Shown in pieces: positions 13,871 through 18,095 of a DNA stretch of 18,095 nt; within the stretch, counting starts at the first letter, position 1; every line of letters starts with the position of its first letter. The position numbers and the translations under genes were made by a program. Source of the stretch: Bacteroides sp. UBA7335. Lineage in GTDB: Bacteria; Bacteroidota; Bacteroidia; Bacteroidales; Bacteroidaceae. Where the stretch lies: assembly GCA_002471185.1 (NCBI GenBank), contig DKPL01000032.1, forward strand, positions 1-18,095, in the 5' to 3' direction. The notes below the pieces were generated by a model. That model ran no database searches, had not been told where the DNA came from, and saw nothing but the letters and a program-made list of their open reading frames with translations.

Positions 13871-15103
13871 TTATTTTTGTGTCAAGCAGTTAGTAGAAAA
13901 ACAGTTGTTATTTTCAATATTGCGTTTACGCATCAATGCCTCCAAGAAGTAATAGTCTGCATAGTTAAGAGGTACATCAATTTCTGCATTGTGAGGAATA
14001 CTTCCTACCGAGTGCATCAAGATGAAGTTTCCATTTGTTCCTACCTCTGCACGATATGCCGGAGATGATAAGTTTACCATAATTTCATCTGCTACCTTTT
14101 TATAACCATTATTAGGCAAGTAACCATTTAGCTCGTATAAAGCAGAAGCCGTACAAGCTGCCGATGAAACATCGCGAGGCTCATTAGGTATGTTTGGAGC
14201 ATCATAATCCCAATAAGGAACTAAATCTTCAGGAAGGTTTTTGTTATTAAAGATGAAATTATAGATATTTTGAGCCATATCTAAATACTTTTTATCTTTA
14301 GTATAGCGATAGCAAACAGTATAACCATAAAGTCCCCAAGCTTGTCCACGCGCCCATGCCGACTCGTGTGCATAGCCTTGAGCTGTATGTTTGTGGCGAA
14401 CTTCTCCTGTTTGTGGGTTATAATCGATTACATGATAACTACTGTTGTCATCGCGGAACTGGTGCTTCAAAGTGGTATCTGCATGCTTCACTGCAATGTT
14501 GTAGAAGGTAGAGTCACCTGTTAGATTGGTTGCCTCAAATAAAAGTTCAAGATTCATCATATTGTCAATGATTACCGGACACATCCATCCACGTGTCCCT
14601 TGCCATCCTTTATCAGCATCCCATGATTGTATAACTCCTGCTCCCGGACGAAAACGTGTAGACAATGATTTTGCGGCTTCTACAATTACATCTTTATACT
14701 CTTCTTTTTCGGCAAAACGATAGCCATTTAAGTAGCTACAGCCAATCATAAAGCCAACATCATGATGCCATTTAAGGTATTTTACCGAGTCAAGGTCTTC
14801 TGTGTATTTTTCGGCCAATGGCAACCATTTTTTATCACCTGTTAGCTCATAAGTTAGCCACATATTGCCAGGAAAGAATCCCGAACACCAATCTTCTAGC
14901 GGTACATATACTATTTTACCATCCTTAATAGTACGGGGATTTAGTATTTTGCCCGATTGCTCTATGATATCGGTTTGGATAGTATGCTGCGCCACAGCAT
15001 TTTCAATGTTTTCACGAATGAAGGCTTCATCGGCTGACTTGGGAGTGCTACAAGCTGTAAGCATCAGCAAAGAAGCTCCGACTACATTTAAGATTGTTTT
15101 CAT
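13871..15103 (-). CDS. GH88 unsaturated glucuronyl hydrolase, probable lipoprotein
   Basis: 410 residues, (alpha/alpha)6 barrel family. These enzymes hydrate and split off the delta-4,5-unsaturated uronic acid left by polysaccharide lyases on glycosaminoglycan or similar oligosaccharides. The catalytic aspartates known from the family fit Asp115 in HHDVGF and Asp180 in VIIDNMMNLELL; ESAWARGQAWGLYGY (247-261) and LEDWCSGFFPGNMW (69-82) are other conserved blocks. The start LLMLTACST gives a lipobox with Cys18, so it is probably anchored in the envelope. It is the first gene of a two-gene unit with the sulfatase. The window holds no SusC/D, lyase or regulator, so the pair is either an orphan or a satellite of a larger locus. 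A chondroitin/dermatan- or heparin-type substrate is inference. Confidence 0.92.
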   Translation of the reverse strand: MKTILNVVGASLLMLTACSTPKSADEAFIRENIENAVAQHTIQTDIIEQSGKILNPRTIKDGKIVYVPLEDWCSGFFPGNMWLTYELTGDKKWLPLAEKYTEDLDSVKYLKWHHDVGFMIGCSYLNGYRFAEKEEYKDVIVEAAKSLSTRFRPGAGVIQSWDADKGWQGTRGWMCPVIIDNMMNLELLFEATNLTGDSTFYNIAVKHADTTLKHQFRDDNSSYHVIDYNPQTGEVRHKHTAQGYAHESAWARGQAWGLYGYTVCYRYTKDKKYLDMAQNIYNFIFNNKNLPEDLVPYWDYDAPNIPNEPRDVSSAACTASALYELNGYLPNNGYKKVADEIMVNLSSPAYRAEVGTNGNFILMHSVGSIPHNAEIDVPLNYADYYFLEALMRKRNIENNNCFSTNCLTQK

Positions 15104-15142
15104 AATAATGCTATATAAGTCGATTAATTGATTTTACACTTG

Positions 15143-15178
15143 CAAAAATAGGATACAATAAATTAATATACTATCCTA
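15143..15178 (-). promoter_or_regulatory. Promoter and overlapping inverted repeat of the GH88-sulfatase operon
   Basis: On the minus strand TATTTTTG (15150-15143) matches TAnnTTTG exactly and predicts a start near 15136 and a leader of about 33 bases. A perfect inverted repeat, TAGGATA (15149-15155) and TATCCTA (15172-15178) with 16 bases between, overlaps the -7 box with one arm and covers the -33 position with the other. No TTTG is present at -33, so an activator or repressor acting here is plausible. Confidence 0.5.
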
Positions 15179-15205
15179 AATCATCCAATTGAAAGACAGA
15201 ATTGG

Positions 15206-15213
15206 TACATTTG
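15206..15213 (+). promoter_or_regulatory. Candidate -7 element for the thioesterase gene
   Basis: TACATTTG matches TAnnTTTG exactly and is followed by CA. It lies 85 bases before the ATG at 15298, predicting a leader of about 78 bases. The -33 box is not evident. It is divergent from the GH88 promoter, with about 55 bases between the two -7 elements. Confidence 0.45.
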
Positions 15214-15297
15214 CAACGAAAAGAACGTTTTTGACCTATAATTATACAATTTTGTAAATGTCTGAGTTGACTTACACCCATAAAATAAATTAATGCT

Positions 15298-15735
15298 ATG
15301 ACAGCACAAGAGTTTTTTAAACATGATTTGTTTGCCACGAACAATGGCATAGAACTGATTGAGATTCGTGAGGGATATGGTAAAGCCCGGTTAGAGATAA
15401 AAAAAGAGCACCTCAATGCGGGCAATCGCACACAAGGAGGCGCTATATTTACTTTGGCTGATTTGGCATTGGCGGCGGCTGCCAATTCGCATGGACAACT
15501 TGCTTTCTCACTATCGTCGCATATCACCTTTGTTCGTGGTAGTGGAGTGGGTGACACCTTATACGCCGAAGCTACCGAAAGATATATTGGTCGAACTACC
15601 GGGTGTTATCAGGTTGATATAACCAATCAAGATGGTGAATTGATTGCTACCTTCGAATCGAGTGTATTCCGTAAAGAGCAACTAGTCCCCTTTACTCTTG
15701 ATCACAAGGAGAACCTTTGCTCACAATCGAAGTAA
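15298..15735 (+). CDS. PaaI-family hotdog-fold acyl-CoA thioesterase
   Basis: 145 residues, the usual length. Hotdog-fold enzymes of this group hydrolyse acyl- or aryl-CoA thioesters in the cytosol. The central block HLNAGNRTQGGAIFTLADLALAAAANSHG (39-67) carries the expected Asp in LAD, but the usual HGG is TQGG here. The second half, ITFVRGSGVGDTLYAEATERYIGRTTGCYQVDITNQDGELIATFESSVFR, fits the beta-sheet end of the fold. Physiological substrate unknown. The last 44 bases overlap the 3' end of the convergent DUF3108 gene, so the two transcripts are complementary there. No terminator is visible after it. Confidence 0.87.
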   Translation: MTAQEFFKHDLFATNNGIELIEIREGYGKARLEIKKEHLNAGNRTQGGAIFTLADLALAAAANSHGQLAFSLSSHITFVRGSGVGDTLYAEATERYIGRTTGCYQVDITNQDGELIATFESSVFRKEQLVPFTLDHKENLCSQSK

Positions 15736-16600
15736 GCGGGTAGCGGTTGCCCTTTACGTTTTTAAGGAATGCTTTGGCCGAACCAAAATTTAAGTAGAAA
15801 TCGAGTCGAATAGGTAGGTGATTTTGGTCGTCCGAAACATAGAAAGTCACAACTTCTTTTCCTCCTTGTTGTTTGCCTTGAGTTACAGCTCCATACTCTA
15901 CAAAGGTAAACACTAAACATCTATAGGTATTGCCGTCGTCGGCTTTTATATTCTCTTTTCCCTGAAAAACTAACTCCTCGTGTGCTACAGCTTTTCCTGT
16001 AACCATCGAGAATTCAAGTTTTTGACCCGGTTTGTACGAGCTGATATCGTACGATCGGGCTTGTGCTAAAATGCTTAGCATGTCGAATATACAATGGGCA
16101 CTACTGTCGGTCGTAGCAACCACTTGCCCGTCTTGATAAGTGCGAGTTTGTTCTACAATGCTCAACCCCTTGTTGTAGTTAAACCAAGCTTGATCTACCG
16201 AATAATGTTTGCCCTCTAAAGCTCCTTTACGGTAATGACGTGGCTCTAAACGTTGTGATATAACACTTGTAAGTGTGTCGCGCATCTTGAAGAAAAAATC
16301 GACTCGTTTACTACTAACCGATAGTAATTCTATATTGTAGCATGGCTCGCCCTTAAAGGTTGTGCTATTGGTAGTCAAGGTGGCAATACCAGCCTTAAGC
16401 CAGATAAATTTCCAATTGAAATAGAGATTATAGGTTACACACTCGCCCGGACTGAATGCCTTGTTTACTCTAGCGCATTGAGCACTACTTGTAATAGGCA
16501 AGCATCCTAATACAACGATAATTAATGTAAGCAAAAGAATTTGTCGATTATCGACGATTGTTGTCTCTGCTTTCGTTCTTGTTACGTTTTTTTTCTTCAT
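15692..16600 (-). CDS. DUF3108 domain protein, secreted or membrane-anchored
   Basis: 302 residues. The ATG at 16600 lies inside the upstream gene (53-bp overlap), giving a basic leader MKKKNVTRTKAETT, then a hydrophobic stretch at about 20-36 and SSAQC, consistent with a signal peptide. No later ATG would keep that signal, so this start is the best choice although the leader is long. The mature part matches DUF3108: SPGECVTYNLYFNWKFIWLKAGIATL, YNIELLSVSSKRVDFFFKMRDTLTS, and an end with PIRLDFYLNFGSAKAFLKNVKG. The fold is thought to be a periplasmic beta-barrel-like domain and the role is unknown. It probably works with the upstream Ig-like protein, to which it is translationally coupled. Confidence 0.85.
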   Translation of the reverse strand: MKKKNVTRTKAETTIVDNRQILLLTLIIVVLGCLPITSSAQCARVNKAFSPGECVTYNLYFNWKFIWLKAGIATLTTNSTTFKGEPCYNIELLSVSSKRVDFFFKMRDTLTSVISQRLEPRHYRKGALEGKHYSVDQAWFNYNKGLSIVEQTRTYQDGQVVATTDSSAHCIFDMLSILAQARSYDISSYKPGQKLEFSMVTGKAVAHEELVFQGKENIKADDGNTYRCLVFTFVEYGAVTQGKQQGGKEVVTFYVSDDQNHLPIRLDFYLNFGSAKAFLKNVKGNRYPLTSIVSKGSPCDQE

Positions 16601-18095
16601 CAGGTTTTTGTTTTTTAAGCTCTTCGGGCTTTTGTTTATCTAATGGCGTTGCCCTGACATTCCAATCCTGATTCAACTCCCAGTTTGCTTTAGGCTCTAG
16701 CAGTTGCGGATAATAGAATACCTCTTCGGGTTGTCGCTTTTCTTCGTAAAGTCCAGTATCCCATATTCCATTTCCGTTTGTGTCATTTATTAATCTAGCG
16801 GCATACTTGCCTGGATTAAGAAAGTAAAAGTCTGCATTCCCATCCTTTACTTTTACTCTTCTTACCATCTTATCTTGTCCATCCAATAACTCTACAAAAG
16901 CATTTGGTGTAGCACCGGATACATTGAAAAATATACTGCTATAATCTTCTTCATTCTTAATTTTGAATGATTGCTTAATCTTATCGTTGTGCAGGCCATA
17001 TAACCCATACATTGATGCTGAGTCTACCAATAACTCAAACTCTTGTTTAAAGTCCCAATCATAATATAAATTGTACTTCCTCAAGTTAACAGAATCCTGT
17101 TCAAACACAAAAGGTACCTCTTTCCATAATGTATCGACTTTTAGTCTTAAATGAATGGCCGAAGTATCTATAGTTGTCATGGGCTCCGGAAATGTAAATG
17201 ACACATAGTCATACACATCCATTGCCGATGAAGCTTTACTCGTTACTTGTAAAAACACTGTTTGCGGGGTTTCCTCCTCTTCGTTTTTGTTCTTTTTATT
17301 CTTTTTGGGAGAATGTTGTTGTTTATTAACATTTTTAGCGATTAGACGTAATGTATCTGTACGAGGAATGAGTTGGTTGAGTGTGTCGGTATATAAATAA
17401 GTGAGACTTAAACGCAATGTGTCTTGTTTGTAAAGCAAAGAATCTTTTATCCAATATTGTATGGTGTCATTTCGAGGGTTGCTTTCGATAACAAAAGCAT
17501 CGTTTTCGTCGAAATTAAGTCCTTTTAAGGTGGGCAAGGTATCTGCCTTGGCTGCAAAATAAAAGGTAAACTTCTCTGGAGTGAGACGCTCATTTTTGAT
17601 TAAATATTGTGTGTTTATCTCTTCTTGAAAAGCGCGCAGTACCAAATCATCTGGCAGGTAGTGAGTATAGTTGTGACTTACTATTGTATCTATGGTAAGT
17701 GAGTCTACCCAAAGGGTGTCATAATGCATGCGTTGTTCAAAGCTAGGAATGACCAATGAATCACTGAAGGCCAATGCTTCGCTTTTTTGACTGAAAGCAA
17801 AGTTTTGGTCAGCATCTTGAAGTCCATAAATACGATATGAGCCCGGAGCAACTCCTTTTATTCTAAATTTTCCGCGACTATCAGTGCGGGCTACACGGTC
17901 TAATGGTAACTTGGTGAAGGCAGAGTCTTCTAGGTTGGAATGAAGTCCTACCATCATACCTTTTATCGGTTCTAAGTTTGAGGCATTCAGCAATGTTCCG
18001 GCAACTTCCATAGTGTCGATAACATTTCCCGTAGAAAAAGTAAAAGTGAAATTGCCTAAAGGGTTTCCTTCGTTATTATCTACAATTGCATCCGA
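16548..18095 (-). CDS. Ig-like / carboxypeptidase-regulatory-like envelope protein, N-terminus outside window
   Basis: Partial: the frame stays open to the right edge (28 more codons beyond the ATG at 18009-18011), and those codons give an Ig-like strand pattern (SDAIVDNNEGNPLGNFTFTF), so that ATG is internal and the real start lies beyond 18095. Visible parts: the end of an SbsA-type Ig-like domain; a carboxypeptidase-regulatory-like domain (VAGTLLNASNLEPIKGMMVGL to GSYRIYGLQDAD); long Asp/Thr-rich beta regions; a Lys/Asn/Glu-rich linker (KKNKKNKNEEEE); a second beta-sandwich with NDTNGNGIWDTGLYEEK, resembling a calcium-binding turn; and a highly charged Lys/Glu/Arg/Asn tail. Its 3' end overlaps the start of the DUF3108 gene by 53 bases. 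It is probably a periplasmic or outer-membrane protein of unknown function. Confidence 0.85.
   Translation of the reverse strand, partial: SDAIVDNNEGNPLGNFTFTFSTGNVIDTMEVAGTLLNASNLEPIKGMMVGLHSNLEDSAFTKLPLDRVARTDSRGKFRIKGVAPGSYRIYGLQDADQNFAFSQKSEALAFSDSLVIPSFEQRMHYDTLWVDSLTIDTIVSHNYTHYLPDDLVLRAFQEEINTQYLIKNERLTPEKFTFYFAAKADTLPTLKGLNFDENDAFVIESNPRNDTIQYWIKDSLLYKQDTLRLSLTYLYTDTLNQLIPRTDTLRLIAKNVNKQQHSPKKNKKNKNEEEETPQTVFLQVTSKASSAMDVYDYVSFTFPEPMTTIDTSAIHLRLKVDTLWKEVPFVFEQDSVNLRKYNLYYDWDFKQEFELLVDSASMYGLYGLHNDKIKQSFKIKNEEDYSSIFFNVSGATPNAFVELLDGQDKMVRRVKVKDGNADFYFLNPGKYAARLINDTNGNGIWDTGLYEEKRQPEEVFYYPQLLEPKANWELNQDWNVRATPLDKQKPEELKKQKPDEEKKRNKNESRDNNRR

Noticed and set aside
15667..15688. Inverted repeat GTAAAG/CTTTAC near the thioesterase end as a terminator for the DUF3108 operon
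   Set aside because: Only six A/T-rich pairs with a long loop and no T run after it in either direction.
18009..18011. ATG as the start of the Ig-like protein
   Set aside because: The frame remains open to the window edge with 28 codons of plausible Ig-like sequence, so this Met is internal.
1..18095. Mobile elements, phage genes or a defence island
   Set aside because: No transposase, integrase, long terminal inverted repeat, toxin-antitoxin, restriction or Cas motif was seen on either strand.

Overview
The window looks like chromosomal DNA of a Bacteroidales bacterium, most likely a Bacteroides-like species. The reasons are: the order aroK, speA, argB, ECF sigma factor; families typical of this group (DUF4252, DUF2807, DUF3108, GH88, S-type sulfatase); AT-rich intergenic regions; and several copies of the Bacteroides -7 promoter element TAnnTTTG, one with a correctly spaced TTTG at -33. 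No rRNA, tRNA, insertion sequence, phage gene or CRISPR array was found. The species cannot be named from this sequence.

Layout. 1-1514 (+): an FkbM-type methyltransferase sharing one base with shikimate kinase (aroK). 1722-3614 (+): biosynthetic arginine decarboxylase (speA), closed by a hairpin terminator. 3736-4509 (+): acetylglutamate kinase (argB). 4572-6065 (+): a tightly overlapping ECF sigma factor, membrane protein (putative anti-sigma) and secreted DUF4252 protein, preceded by an ECF-like promoter and closed by a strong terminator. 6252-9021 (-): a secreted CotH-type protein and a secreted DUF2807 protein. 9141-9839 (+): a YgjP-type metallopeptidase, facing a small membrane protein (9865-10260, -). 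10261-10757: a 497-bp gene-free stretch with a 16-bp palindrome and three tandem 22-bp repeats. 10758-12233 (+): cysteinyl-tRNA synthetase, with a shared convergent hairpin after it. 12325-15103 (-): a GH88 unsaturated glucuronyl hydrolase and an S1 sulfatase, one base apart. 15298-15735 (+): a hotdog-fold thioesterase whose 3' end overlaps a convergent DUF3108 gene (15692-16600, -). 16548-18095 (-): a large Ig-like/carboxypeptidase-regulatory-like envelope protein that runs off the right edge.

How the genes work together. aroK, speA, argB and cysS are housekeeping genes (aromatic amino acids, polyamines, arginine, translation). The sigma/membrane/DUF4252 trio has the form of a self-regulating envelope-stress or surface-signalling unit. 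The GH88 and sulfatase lipoproteins fit joint processing of unsaturated, sulfated oligosaccharides released from glycosaminoglycan-type polymers by lyases; no lyase and no SusC/SusD pair is in the window. I found no clear new defence or mobile system. The points most worth a second look are the ECF promoter, the 22-bp tandem repeat, the palindrome near 10308, the FkbM gene joined to aroK, and the inverted repeat over the GH88 promoter.
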